Positions 51,024 to 59,788 of a DNA stretch of 64,000 nt are shown here, in pieces. How positions within the stretch are numbered: position 1 is the first letter of the stretch; the number at the start of each line of letters is the position of its first letter. Where the stretch lies: positions 1 to 64,000 of the forward strand of contig JAIXQE010000072.1 in the NCBI GenBank assembly GCA_027485815.1, written 5' to 3'. Under the pieces are notes generated by a model. That model had not been told where the DNA came from, did no database searches, and was given only the letters and a program-made list of their open reading frames with translations. Made by a program: the position numbers and the translations under genes. The DNA comes from Opitutaceae bacterium (GTDB lineage Bacteria > Verrucomicrobiota > Verrucomicrobiia > Opitutales > Opitutaceae).

Positions 51024-52307
51024 TCAACCTGCCGCGGGCAGGGAAATCAGGAACTCCGCGCCGCCGCCCGTGGCCGGCCCGAGCACGATGGTGCCGCCGT
51101 GGCCCGTCACGATCGCGAAGACCGTGGACAGCCCCAGCCCCGTCCCGCCGCGGTCCGCCTTGGTGGTGAAGAACGGCTCGAACACCCGGTCGCGCTGCCC
51201 CGCGGGGATGCCGGGACCGGTGTCGGTGACGCGCAGCCGCGCGGCGCCGCCGGGCCCGGCGGGGTCGGGCCCCACCTCGACGCGCACCCGGCCGCCCCCG
51301 GGCATCGCGTCGCGGGCGTTGATCACGAGGTTGAGCAGGACCTGCTCCAATTGCACCGGGTCGATGCGCACCCGGGGCGCGGGCGCGCGCTCAAGTTCGA
51401 CGCGGACGCGGCTGCCCGCGGCCTGACGCAGGAGGGGGACGGCGCGGGCGACCGCTTCCCCGAGGTCCAGCTCGCGCGCGTGCCCGCTCCCGGGCCGGCT
51501 GAATTCCAGCAGGCGGCGCGTCAGCCCGCGACCCTGATCGAGCGCGTGGCGGAGGATACGACCGTAGCGCTCGCCATCCGCCGGGACGGGCGCCGCGGCC
51601 TCCCCCTGGAGCGCCTCGACCGCGCCGCCGACCACCGAGAGGACGTTGTTGAAGTCGTGGGCCACGCCGCCGGCCATCCGGCCCATCGCCTCCATCCGCT
51701 GCATGTGCCGCAGCTGGGCGTCGCGCTCCTCGCGCAGGACGGCGGCACCCCAGGCCTGCGCGGCGATGCGCAACACGGAGACCTCGAACCGGCTCCAGGG
51801 GGCCCGCGGGGCGCAGGCGTCGAAGCCGATCATTCCGTGGATTCGCGCGCCGGCGAAGACGGGCTGGACCAGCAACGAGAGGATCTGCTGAGCCTCGAGG
51901 ATCGGCCGCTCGGAAGGTGGGAACTCCGCGATCTCCCCGACGATCGGCTCCCCGCGCAGCAGCACTTCCTGCCAGCGGCCGAAGCCCGCCTCGATCAGAT
52001 CCAGACCCTGGAGGTCCGGATTACCGATCTGCGCGGAGATGCCCACGGCGGTCCATTCGTGGCGCTGGCTGACGCGATAGCGGCCGTCGGCCTGGCGCTG
52101 GAAATCGAACACGTACACGCGGCTCACGCCGCCGGCCTCGCCGAGCAGCCGCAGCACCGGGCCGGCGAATTCGCGCTCCGGGAGGGAACCGGTCATCAGG
52201 CCGACGGCGGTGGCCACGGCCGCGACGACGGCTTCGCTCCGATCGCGCCCGTCGGCGGCGGAGGACTCGTCAGGGGTAGAGGCGGGCGGAGCGCCGGAGG
52301 CGGGCAT
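51024..52307 (-). CDS. Soluble GAF-domain sensor histidine kinase
   Basis: The 427-residue protein has an N-terminal GAF-like sensor region (about residues 40-210: VSRVYVFDFQRQADGRYRVS, QPVFAGARIHGMIGFDAC). The phosphoacceptor helix follows (MEAMGRMAGGVAHDFNNVLS, His in the H-box). A HATPase_c domain completes it: the N-box NLVINARDAMPGG, DTGPGIP and GGTGLGLSTVFAI. There is no transmembrane segment, so it should sense a cytoplasmic signal. No response regulator is adjacent. The ATG at 52307 was chosen over an upstream in-frame codon because the preceding 38 residues are low complexity. It is 41 bp from the kinase gene copy 1 on the same strand. Confidence 0.9.
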   Translation of the reverse strand: MPASGAPPASTPDESSAADGRDRSEAVVAAVATAVGLMTGSLPEREFAGPVLRLLGEAGGVSRVYVFDFQRQADGRYRVSQRHEWTAVGISAQIGNPDLQGLDLIEAGFGRWQEVLLRGEPIVGEIAEFPPSERPILEAQQILSLLVQPVFAGARIHGMIGFDACAPRAPWSRFEVSVLRIAAQAWGAAVLREERDAQLRHMQRMEAMGRMAGGVAHDFNNVLSVVGGAVEALQGEAAAPVPADGERYGRILRHALDQGRGLTRRLLEFSRPGSGHARELDLGEAVARAVPLLRQAAGSRVRVELERAPAPRVRIDPVQLEQVLLNLVINARDAMPGGGRVRVEVGPDPAGPGGAARLRVTDTGPGIPAGQRDRVFEPFFTTKADRGGTGLGLSTVFAIVTGHGGTIVLGPATGGGAEFLISLPAAG

Positions 52308-52711
52308 CCGGGGGTTGTGCGGCCACGCGCGCGGAAGCGCAAGGTTGGCGAGGGCTGGGCCGGCGGATGTCCCACCCGTCGGGTAGGATGGCCGGATGAT
52401 GAACCAACCCGCGCGTCGCACCGGTTTCGGCCTCTGGGATTCGCACCGCCAGGTCGCCCGGCGCCGGCAGCGCCTCCACGACGAGGCGGAGGAGGGGGGG
52501 CCCCGCCCGGAGCCGGATCCCGCGCCGCCGTGGCCGGAGCCCGACGGCTGGCCCCCCGCGACTTGGCGGCGCGAGGAGCGTCCGTTGGCCGCCTGAGGGT
52601 CCGGGTCTGCTCTTGACCAACCCGCGCCGCGGCGGCGAGCCTCGCGGTCGTTTCGGCCGGGGTGTTCGGGACCTTCCCCGATCGCATCCGCCCGCTTTCT
52701 CCACGCAGCCT
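52308..52711. other. Intergenic region between divergent genes, 404 bp
   Basis: This is the longest non-coding gap in the window, between the histidine kinase and sugar kinase copy 2, which are divergent. It contains a TTGACC hexamer at 52613-52618 that could serve the kinase gene, a weakly supported small open frame at 52396-52596, and no clear hairpin, repeat or RNA gene. Confidence 0.5.
52396..52596 (+). CDS. Possible small hypothetical protein
   Basis: A 66-residue frame begins with two consecutive ATG codons and has TAGGA 7-11 bp upstream. It encodes a Pro/Arg/Glu-rich, mostly disordered product (MNQPARRTGFGLWDSHRQVA, then Pro-rich) with no known motif. GC-rich DNA often gives such frames by chance, so it is a weak call. 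Confidence 0.25.
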   Translation: MMNQPARRTGFGLWDSHRQVARRRQRLHDEAEEGGPRPEPDPAPPWPEPDGWPPATWRREERPLAA

Positions 52712-53794
52712 ATGAACCACGGTCTCAACATCCGTCCCTCCGGCGCCCTCGACTTCGTGTCGCTGGGGGCCCTGATCCACCGCCTTGACCCGGGCATCAT
52801 CCCGTTCCGGAAGGCGAACCACTGCGACATCCACGTGAGTGGCGGTGAGTTCAACGTCGCGGCCAACCTCGCGGACTGCTTCCGGCTCAACACCGGGGTG
52901 GTCTCGGCGATGGTCGACTACCCGATCGGGGACCTGATTGCGGAGCGGGTGCGGGCGATGGGCGTCCGGCCGTTCTACAAGCGCTTCAAGCACGACGGCG
53001 TCCGCGGGCCGAACATGGCGACCGTGTACAGCGACCGCGGCCAGGGCGTGCGCGCTCCGGTCGTGTTCTACAACCGCAGCAACGAGGCGGCGGCGCAGCT
53101 GCGGCCCGGCGACTTCAAGTGGAACGAGATCTTCGGGCCCGGCGTGCGCTGGTTCCATAGCGGCGGCATCTTCGCCGCGCTTTCCGAGACCACCGGCGAG
53201 CTCATCGTCGAGGCGATGCAGGCCGCGAAGGCGGCCGGGGCCGTGACCTCCTTCGACCTCAACTACCGCGCGAAGCTCTGGGACATCTGGGGCGGCCAGT
53301 CCAAGGCCCTCGATGTGCTCGGCCGCATCGTGCGCAACGTCGACGTGCTCGTCGGCAACGAGGAGGACCTCCAGAAGGGCCTCGGCATCGAGGGGCAGGA
53401 CGTCGAGTCGAAGTCCAAGCTCGATCCGTCCGCGTTCTTCGCGCTGATCGACAAGGCCGTGCGCAAGTTCCCCAACGTCAAGGCGGTCGCGACGACCCTG
53501 CGGGAGGTGCACTCGACCAACCGCCACACCTGGGGCGCGGTCGCCTGGATGAATGGCAAGACGTACCAGTCCCCGACCTGCGAGCTCGACGTGGTCGACC
53601 GCGTGGGCGGGGGCGACGGGTATGCGGCCGGCTTCATTTACGGTCTGCTCTCCGGGGCGTCTGAACAGGAGGCGGTGAACCTCGGCTGGTCCCACGGGGC
53701 GCTGCTGACCACCTTCCCCGGCGACACCACGATGGCGACGGTCGAGCAGGTGCAGGCGTTCGCCAAGGGCGGCTCCGCCCGCATCCAACGCTGA
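52712..53794 (+). CDS. PfkB-family sugar kinase (KDG kinase-like), copy 2
   Basis: The 360-residue protein is a paralogue of the kinase at 49885-50982. It shares the layout DFVSLGALIHRLDPG, VSGGEFNVAANLADCF, FNRSN-type sugar contacts (VFYNRSNEAAAQL), RWFHSGGIFAALS, SFDLNYRAKLWD and the catalytic DRVGGGDGYAAGF. It diverges in the sugar-binding loop (RFKHDGVRGPNMATVYSDRG), so its substrate may differ. The block YNRSNEAAAQL is like the 2-keto-3-deoxygluconate kinase region that reads YYRxxSA. Following genes are a LarA-family enzyme and a GlcD-type oxidase, which suggests a sugar-acid pathway. A rho-independent terminator lies 33 bp after its stop. Confidence 0.85.
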   Translation: MNHGLNIRPSGALDFVSLGALIHRLDPGIIPFRKANHCDIHVSGGEFNVAANLADCFRLNTGVVSAMVDYPIGDLIAERVRAMGVRPFYKRFKHDGVRGPNMATVYSDRGQGVRAPVVFYNRSNEAAAQLRPGDFKWNEIFGPGVRWFHSGGIFAALSETTGELIVEAMQAAKAAGAVTSFDLNYRAKLWDIWGGQSKALDVLGRIVRNVDVLVGNEEDLQKGLGIEGQDVESKSKLDPSAFFALIDKAVRKFPNVKAVATTLREVHSTNRHTWGAVAWMNGKTYQSPTCELDVVDRVGGGDGYAAGFIYGLLSGASEQEAVNLGWSHGALLTTFPGDTTMATVEQVQAFAKGGSARIQR

Positions 53795-53827
53795 GTTGAC
53801 CGACGCCCGCCGTCGCGCAACCTCCCC

Positions 53828-53856
53828 GGGCGGCCCGTTTTGGGCCGCCCTTTTTT
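53828..53856 (+). terminator. Rho-independent terminator abutting the LarA-family start codon
   Basis: A perfect 9-bp stem (GGGCGGCCC / GGGCCGCCC) with a GTTTT loop is followed by six T at 53851-53856. The next base begins the ATG of the LarA-family gene. It should terminate transcripts from the sugar-kinase gene, so expression of the downstream gene needs readthrough or a promoter inside or after the hairpin. Confidence 0.9.
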
Positions 53857-55131
53857 ATGCTCTACTTCGCCCGCGGCTCCGCGACCGACCGACTCACCGC
53901 TGAAGATCTCCGCGCCGGCGTGCGCGCCGCGCTGGACCGCCTGGGTCCCCGCCACCGCGTGCTTGCCGTCCCGCCGGACTTCACCCGGTTCCACTCCCAG
54001 GCCGGCCCGCTGACCTGCCTGGTGCACGAATACTACGGGGACCGGCTGACCGACGTGCTGCCCGCGCTCGGGACCCACTCGCCGATGACGCCTGAGCAGC
54101 TGCACGAGATGTTCCCGACGGTGCCGGCCGACCGCTTCCGGGTGCACAATTGGCGCACCGGCATCACCACCGTGGGCACGGTGCCCGCGGAGTTCGTCCG
54201 GACGGTCTCCGAGGGTGCGGTGGAGTTCCCCTGGCCGGCGCAGGTCGCCAACCTCATCGCCGAGGGTGGCCACGACCTGATCCTCTCGATCGGGCAGGTG
54301 GTGCCGCACGAGGTGATCGGGATGGCCAACTACAACAAGAACATCTTCGTGGGCACGGGCGGGGTGGAGGGGATCAACAAGAGCCACTTCGTCGGCGCCG
54401 CCTACGGGATGGAGCGGATGATGGGCCGGGCGGACACGCCGGTCCGGCGGATCCTGAACTACGCCGGGGAGCATTTCACCCGGCACCTGCCGATCGTGTA
54501 CGTTCACACCGTGGTGGCGAGGGGCGCGAGCGGGGCGCTCGAGGTCCGCGGGCTCTTCATCGGGGATGACGCGGAGGTCTTCAACCGCGCCGCGGCCCTT
54601 TCGCTCGAAGTGAACTTCGAGATGCTCGAGGCCCCGTTGCAGAAGGTCGTGGTCCACCTCGATCCGGCGGAGTTCAAGAGCACCTGGCTCGGCAACAAGG
54701 CCGTCTACCGCACCCGCATGGCGATGGCCGACGGCGGCGAACTCGTCATCCTCGCCCCCGGCCTGCGCGAGTTCGGCGAGGACCACGAGATTGACCGCCT
54801 GATCCGCAAGTATGGTTACCGCGGCACGCCCGCGACGCTGGCGGCGACCCGGACGAACCCGGAGCTGCAGCAGAACCTGAGCGCCGCGGCCCACCTGATC
54901 CACGGTTCGAGCGAGGGTCGCTTCGGGATCACGTATTGCCCCGGCCAGCTTTCGCGCGCCGAGATCGAGGGGGTCGGGTTCAAGTGGGCGGACCTCGCGG
55001 CGACCACGCGGCGGTACGATCCCGCACGGCTGCGGGACGGCTGGAACACCCTGCCGGACGGGGAGCGCATCTTCTACATTTCCAACCCGGCGCTCGGCCT
55101 CTGGGCCTACCGGGGGCGGTTCAGCGCCTGA
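53857..55131 (+). CDS. LarA family (DUF2088) nickel-dependent racemase/epimerase-like protein
   Basis: The 424-residue protein belongs to the lactate racemase family, whose characterised members use a nickel-pincer nucleotide to racemise or epimerise alpha-hydroxy acids. Family-like blocks include VPPDFTRFHS, GTHSPMTPEQ, IGQVVPHEVIGMANYNKNIF and KSHFVGAAYG; their His and Lys correspond to the ligands that bind the pincer in LarA. Its substrate could be lactate, malate, or a sugar acid such as gluconate or mannonate. The neighbouring KDG-kinase-like gene hints at a sugar acid. The ATG follows directly after a terminator's T run, with no Shine-Dalgarno. The next gene starts 11 bp after its stop. 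No larB/C/E cofactor genes are visible. Confidence 0.85.
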   Translation: MLYFARGSATDRLTAEDLRAGVRAALDRLGPRHRVLAVPPDFTRFHSQAGPLTCLVHEYYGDRLTDVLPALGTHSPMTPEQLHEMFPTVPADRFRVHNWRTGITTVGTVPAEFVRTVSEGAVEFPWPAQVANLIAEGGHDLILSIGQVVPHEVIGMANYNKNIFVGTGGVEGINKSHFVGAAYGMERMMGRADTPVRRILNYAGEHFTRHLPIVYVHTVVARGASGALEVRGLFIGDDAEVFNRAAALSLEVNFEMLEAPLQKVVVHLDPAEFKSTWLGNKAVYRTRMAMADGGELVILAPGLREFGEDHEIDRLIRKYGYRGTPATLAATRTNPELQQNLSAAAHLIHGSSEGRFGITYCPGQLSRAEIEGVGFKWADLAATTRRYDPARLRDGWNTLPDGERIFYISNPALGLWAYRGRFSA

Positions 55132-55142
55132 GCGCGACCGCG

Positions 55143-56579
55143 ATGAAGCGCTTTCCCGCCGCCACCGCCGCGCTGCGGCGCCGTCTCGGGGCCCGCGTGG
55201 TCCGGACCGAGGCGGCCGAACTGGCCGAGGCCGGCCTCGACGGCTCGAAGCTGTCCTTCCTGCCGGAGGCGCGCATCCGCGTGCGCCGCGAGGCGGACGT
55301 GGGCGTGGTCCTCGCCCTGGCCAACCGGTACCGGGTGCCGGTGACGACCCGCGGCCGCGGCACGACCCTCACCGGGTCGGCCGTTCCGGTGCACGGGGGC
55401 TGGGTCCTCGACCTGCTGGGACTCGACGCCATCCGCATCGATGCTGAGGCGGGGATGGCGCACGTGCAGGCCGGCGCCAACGTGGCCGCGGTGCAGCGTG
55501 CGGCGGAGGAGGCCGGGTGGTTCTATCCCCCCGATCCCTCCTCGCGCGAGTACTGCACCATCGGCGGCAACATCGCCTGCAACGCCGGCGGGATGCACGG
55601 CGGGAAGCACGGTGTCACCCGCGACTTCGTCCTCTCCCTCCGCGGCTACCTGCCCACCGGCGAGGCGGTGGAGTGGGGCACGCCGACCAAGAAGTTCTCG
55701 GCCGGCTTCAACCTGCGCGACCTCTGGATCGGGGCGGAGGGGATGCTCGGGGTGGTCACGGGGGCGGTGCTCAAGCTGCTGCCGCGGCCGGCGGAACGCT
55801 GGACCCTGCTGACCGCGTTCCGCGACGAGGCGGCGGCGCTGCGGGCGGCGCTGGCCCTGTTTCGCGCGCGGGTGCAGCCGACGATCTGTGAGTTCCTCGA
55901 CCGGGACAGCGTGCGCTGCGCGGAACGGGCCACCGGCCAGGCGGTCTTTCCGGGCCAGCCCGGCCGCGCGGTGATCCTGCTGGAGTTCGCTGGCTCGCGG
56001 GGCGAACTGCGGGAGCAGCGCCCCTTGGTCCGGGCGTGGGCGGAGGCGCACGCGCAGGCGCACCGGGCGGCGCGCTCCCGCGCGGAGGCCGAGCAACTCT
56101 GGGCCGTCCGGCGCAAGTGCTCCGGCGCGATGTTCGAGCTGGGCGATGCGAAGCTGAATGAGGACGTGGTTGTGCCGATGCGGAGCTACCTCGCGCTGGC
56201 GCGGTTCTTGGTGCGGCTCCGGCGCGAGTCGGGTCTGTCGATCCCGACCTTCGGGCATCTCGCGGACGGCAACCTGCACGTGAACATCATGTACCATCAG
56301 GCCGTGGCGCGGGAACGCCGGGCGGCCGAAAGGGCGGTCCAGCGCCTGATGCGGGAGGTCGTCGCCCTCGGGGGGGCGATTTCCGGCGAACACGGGATCG
56401 GGCTGGCGAAGACGCCCTTCCTGCGGCTCCAGCATTCGCCGGCGCAGATCCGCGCGATGCAGGCCGTGAAGCGCGCCCTGGACCCGGCGGGCATCCTCAA
56501 TCCGGGCAAGCTGTTCTCCGTCTTCGAGGTCTGGAAACACCCGCGGGCGGCGGTGCGTTTCCCTTGGGACCACAAGTGA
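55143..56579 (+). CDS. FAD-binding oxidoreductase (GlcD-like)
   Basis: The 478-residue protein has an N-terminal PCMH-type FAD domain (TTRGRGTTLTGSAVPVHGG, then PPDPSSREYCTIGGNIACNA) and a C-terminal FAD-oxidase domain with FGHLADGNLHVNIMYH and GGAISGEHGIGLAK. This matches the glycolate oxidase GlcD/D-lactate dehydrogenase family, which oxidises 2-hydroxy acids to 2-oxo acids. Alone it lacks the iron-sulfur GlcF partner, which is not visible nearby. It is 11 bp downstream of the LarA-family gene, so the two probably work on the same hydroxy acid: one sets stereochemistry and the other oxidises. The ATG at 55143 was chosen as the first with family similarity. Confidence 0.9.
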   Translation: MKRFPAATAALRRRLGARVVRTEAAELAEAGLDGSKLSFLPEARIRVRREADVGVVLALANRYRVPVTTRGRGTTLTGSAVPVHGGWVLDLLGLDAIRIDAEAGMAHVQAGANVAAVQRAAEEAGWFYPPDPSSREYCTIGGNIACNAGGMHGGKHGVTRDFVLSLRGYLPTGEAVEWGTPTKKFSAGFNLRDLWIGAEGMLGVVTGAVLKLLPRPAERWTLLTAFRDEAAALRAALALFRARVQPTICEFLDRDSVRCAERATGQAVFPGQPGRAVILLEFAGSRGELREQRPLVRAWAEAHAQAHRAARSRAEAEQLWAVRRKCSGAMFELGDAKLNEDVVVPMRSYLALARFLVRLRRESGLSIPTFGHLADGNLHVNIMYHQAVARERRAAERAVQRLMREVVALGGAISGEHGIGLAKTPFLRLQHSPAQIRAMQAVKRALDPAGILNPGKLFSVFEVWKHPRAAVRFPWDHK

Positions 56580-56594
56580 GCCCCGGGGCGGGCC

Positions 56595-57134
56595 TCAGCC
56601 GCCCGCCGGACCGAGCCAGTACCAGTGCCAGGGCTCGTAGCCGATGCCCCACGGGTTCCCGCCCGGGTAGGAGAGCCGGAATCCAGCCGCCGGCGCGTGC
56701 CGCTCCAGCCAGCGGAAGGCCGGGGTCTCCGCAAAGTTTTCCTCGAGGTCCGTGTGCCCCGGGCAGCCGATGTCGATCGCCCGGCCCGAGTGATGCTCGC
56801 TGAATCCGGGCGCCGCGATGAGCCGAAGGATGTCCTCCAGGGGCCGCCCCGCAGCCCGCTTCCGCCGGATGATCTCGGTTTGCCGGGCCACCGAGCGGAA
56901 GCCGGAGACGGGGAGGAGCATGATGCCGTCCAGGGCCGCGGCCGCCTCCAGCCGGTGCCAGGCCGCGGCGGCGGCGGGCAGCAGGCGCACCGGGGGCTCC
57001 ACGTCGCCGCGGTCCACGCGCACCAGGTCCGCCTCAGGCGCCTCGGCGTGAAACGGGAGGCCGCGGCGCGCGGCGTAATCCTCCGCGATGCCCAGTTCGC
57101 GGTGGCGGGCGGCGATCGCGGGAGGCAGGCGCAC
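56595..57134 (-). CDS. M15 family D,D-carboxypeptidase-like protein (VanY/LdcB type)
   Basis: The 179-residue product has the M15 zinc site: SGFRSVARQ, then FSEHHSGRAIDIG with the first His and the Asp, and the second His in GYEPWHWYW. These enzymes trim the terminal D-alanine (or L-Lys-D-Ala) of peptidoglycan peptides. The protein has no signal peptide, which is unusual for a wall enzyme and suggests action in the cytoplasm on recycled muropeptides, or an unannotated start. It overlaps no gene but follows thioredoxin reductase by only 3 bp. It is convergent with the GlcD-like gene. Confidence 0.9.
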   Translation of the reverse strand: MRLPPAIAARHRELGIAEDYAARRGLPFHAEAPEADLVRVDRGDVEPPVRLLPAAAAAWHRLEAAAALDGIMLLPVSGFRSVARQTEIIRRKRAAGRPLEDILRLIAAPGFSEHHSGRAIDIGCPGHTDLEENFAETPAFRWLERHAPAAGFRLSYPGGNPWGIGYEPWHWYWLGPAGG

Positions 57135-57137
57135 GGC

Positions 57138-58085
57138 TCAGCCGCCGTGCCCGGCGAGCCAGCGCTCCGCCTCGATGGCCGCCGCGCACCCCATGCCGGC
57201 CGCGGTGATCGCCTGCCGGTACACGTGGTCGGCGCAGTCGCCCGCGACGTACACCCCGGGCACGTGGGTGCGTACCGCGGAACCCGCGGCGGGTTTGAAG
57301 TAACCCTGCTCGTCCACCTCCAGCGGCGGGGCGAAGGGCCCGGTGTTCGGGAGGTGGCCGATCGCGACGAAGATTCCCTTCACCGCCAGCACCTGCTCGG
57401 TCCCCTGCTTCAGGTGGCGCACGCGCAACCCGCTGACCGCGCCCTCGGCGACCCCCTCGACCGACACCGGCACGCTGTCCCAGACGCAGGTGATCTTCTC
57501 GTGGCTCGTGACCCGGTCGGCCATGATCTTGGACGCGCGCAGGGTGTCGCGGCGGTGGACGAGGTAGACGCGGGAGGCGAAGCGGGTGAGGAACAGCGCT
57601 TCCTCGGCGGCGCTGTCGCCCCCGCCGATCACGGCGACGTCCATCTTCCGATAGAAGGCGCCGTCGCAGGTCGCGCAGGTGGTCACGCCCTTGCCGCCGT
57701 AGAGTTCCTTTTCCCCGGGGATCCCGGTCATCCGCGGCGAGGCGCCGGTGGCGATGATCACGGAGCGGGCGAGGATGACGCGGTCGCCGGCGAAGAGCTT
57801 CCGCGGCTGGCAGGTGAAGTCGACGCGGTCGACCAGCGCCTGCTCGAAGCGGGTGCCGAAGCGGGTGGCCTGCTCGCGGAGGTTCTGCATCAGCTGGAAC
57901 CCATCGACGCCGTGGGGAAATCCGGGGAAATTCTCCACCTCGCTGGTGGTGGTGAGCTGCCCGCCGGGCAAGGGACCCTCGAGGACGAGCGGGGAAAGGT
58001 TCGCGCGGCCGGTGTAGATGGCGGCCGTCAGGCCGGCGCAGCCGGTGCCGATGATGACGACGTTTTCGACGGAGGGGGCGGACAT
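57138..58085 (-). CDS. trxB: Thioredoxin-disulfide reductase
   Basis: TrxB reduces thioredoxin with NADPH. The 315-residue protein has an FAD motif ([15 protein letters not shown]), the redox-active disulfide TCATCDGAF, the NADPH motif [12 protein letters not shown] with HRR in VHRRDTLR, and the second FAD motif ([15 protein letters not shown]). Length matches the family. The ATG at 58085 was chosen because [13 protein letters not shown] aligns to the usual start, over an in-frame upstream extension of 28 residues that is unrelated. It is transcribed with the downstream M15 peptidase gene. Confidence 0.96.
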   Translation of the reverse strand: MSAPSVENVVIIGTGCAGLTAAIYTGRANLSPLVLEGPLPGGQLTTTSEVENFPGFPHGVDGFQLMQNLREQATRFGTRFEQALVDRVDFTCQPRKLFAGDRVILARSVIIATGASPRMTGIPGEKELYGGKGVTTCATCDGAFYRKMDVAVIGGGDSAAEEALFLTRFASRVYLVHRRDTLRASKIMADRVTSHEKITCVWDSVPVSVEGVAEGAVSGLRVRHLKQGTEQVLAVKGIFVAIGHLPNTGPFAPPLEVDEQGYFKPAAGSAVRTHVPGVYVAGDCADHVYRQAITAAGMGCAAAIEAERWLAGHGG

Positions 58086-58246
58086 ACGGTGCCCGAAGAG
58101 AGGGGCAGGGGAGGCGGCGGCGCAATCCCGGAGATAATCCGGCATCGGGCCTGTCGGCGGCGCTTGCAATTTCGGCGGCGGGCCGGAGCCTAGCGCGGCG
58201 TTCGGCTCTCCGCCCGGCGTCTTCCCCTTTCTCCCACCGACCCCGC

Positions 58247-59764
58247 ATGAAGCCCCCCGTCGATTCCACCCGCGCCAAGTACATGACCCTCATCGCCGCC
58301 TTCCTCGGGTGGATGTTCGACGGGTTTGAGATGGGACTGTTTCCCCTGATCGGCCAGCCGGCCCTCAAGGATCTGCTCGGGCCCAACGCCCCCGCAGGGG
58401 ACACGGCGGCGTGGTTCGGCGCGATCATCGCGGTGTTTTTGGTCGGCGCCGCCAGCGGCGGGGTGCTGTTCGGCTGGCTGGGCGACAAGATCGGCCGCGT
58501 GCGGGCGATGTCGCTCAGCATCTTCACCTACGCGATCTTTACCGGACTCTGCGGCTTCGCCACCGAGGCGTGGCACATCGCGGCGCTGCGGTTCATCGCC
58601 TCCCTCGGCATGGGCGGCGAGTGGTCCCTGGGCGTCGCCCTCGTCAACGAGGTGTGGCCCGGCAAGTCGCGGGCCCTGATCGCCGGCCTGATCGGCGCGG
58701 CGGCGAACGTGGGGTTTCTGCTGGTGGCGCTGCTCAGCATGGGCCTGGTGGGCTTCATCGGCGGCGTCGAGGTGATGCTGCGCGGGATCGGCCTCTCCGA
58801 GGCCGCCACCCAGAGCCTGCTCGCCAACTCGGCGTGGCGCTTCCTGATGATCAGCGGCGCCTTCCCCGCGCTGCTCATCTTCTTCATCCGCCTCTTCGTC
58901 GGCGAGTCCGAGAAGTGGGTCGAGGAGAACGCCAAGGGCTCGACCTCGCATTGGAGCAAGTCCGACCTCCTCGGCGTCCTTGTGGCCTGCCTGGCTGCGC
59001 TGGTCATCATTGGCGTCTGGTCTCCGGCCCTGTCCAAGCTGCATTGGACCTGGGCGACGCTGATCACGATCATCGGCCTCGCGGTGGCGCTGTGGGGTTA
59101 CCTGTTCCCGGTGAAGCAGTACCTGGCGCGTGCGGTGGCCGCGGGCGGCCTGAAGGCCGGCACCCAGTCCGAAGTCGTCCGGAGCATGCTGTTCGGGGCG
59201 GTCCTCGCGGGGGTGGCGCTGCTGGGCACCTGGGGCTCGATCCAGTGGGCGCCGCGCTGGGCGGCGGAACTGATGCCGGACACGGCCACGGTGAAGCACT
59301 TCGCGAAGGAGAAGACGCAGCTGGCGACGTCGCTCGGCGCGATCGTCGCGACGATCATCGCCGCGGTGGCCGCGGGCCGCTTCGGCCGCCGGGTCACCTA
59401 CGCCGTGCTCTGCGCCGGCTCCATCGCGTCCGCCCTGTACTTCTATCTCGGCAACGCTGCCTTCGGGACGGGGTTCCTGATCGCTGCCTTCATCGCTGGC
59501 GGCGTGACCGCCTCGTTCTACGGGTTCTTCCCGCTGTACTTCCCGGAGCTCTTCCCCACGGCGGTGCGCGCCACCGGGCAGGGCTTCGCCTTCAACTTCG
59601 GCCGCATCGTCGCCGCCATCGGTGGCCTGCAGACCGCCACCCTCATCAAGGCCTTCGACGGCAGCTTCGCCAAGACCGGCTCCACCCTCGCCGCGATCTA
59701 TCTCGTGGGGATGATCGCGATCTGGTGGGGACCCGAGACCAAGGACCGTGAACTGCCCGAATAA
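58247..59764 (+). CDS. MFS transporter, probable carboxylate or sugar:H+ symporter
   Basis: The 505-residue protein has the 12-helix MFS pattern. It starts [20 protein letters not shown], and the MFS loop 2-3 motif is [13 protein letters not shown]. Helix-4 region [12 protein letters not shown] is typical of the aromatic-acid or lactate:H+ (SHS/AAHS) and sugar-porter groups. A long hydrophilic insert around residues 300-385 ([20 protein letters not shown]) separates the second half. The second-half motif [17 protein letters not shown] also fits these groups. Substrate is unknown. It is divergent from trxB; a TTGCAA hexamer at 58164-58169 may belong to its promoter, but the -10 is unclear. Confidence 0.9.
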   Translation: MKPPVDSTRAKYMTLIAAFLGWMFDGFEMGLFPLIGQPALKDLLGPNAPAGDTAAWFGAIIAVFLVGAASGGVLFGWLGDKIGRVRAMSLSIFTYAIFTGLCGFATEAWHIAALRFIASLGMGGEWSLGVALVNEVWPGKSRALIAGLIGAAANVGFLLVALLSMGLVGFIGGVEVMLRGIGLSEAATQSLLANSAWRFLMISGAFPALLIFFIRLFVGESEKWVEENAKGSTSHWSKSDLLGVLVACLAALVIIGVWSPALSKLHWTWATLITIIGLAVALWGYLFPVKQYLARAVAAGGLKAGTQSEVVRSMLFGAVLAGVALLGTWGSIQWAPRWAAELMPDTATVKHFAKEKTQLATSLGAIVATIIAAVAAGRFGRRVTYAVLCAGSIASALYFYLGNAAFGTGFLIAAFIAGGVTASFYGFFPLYFPELFPTAVRATGQGFAFNFGRIVAAIGGLQTATLIKAFDGSFAKTGSTLAAIYLVGMIAIWWGPETKDRELPE

Positions 59765-59788
59765 CGCGCTCCCCGCTCCCGCCCGCTG

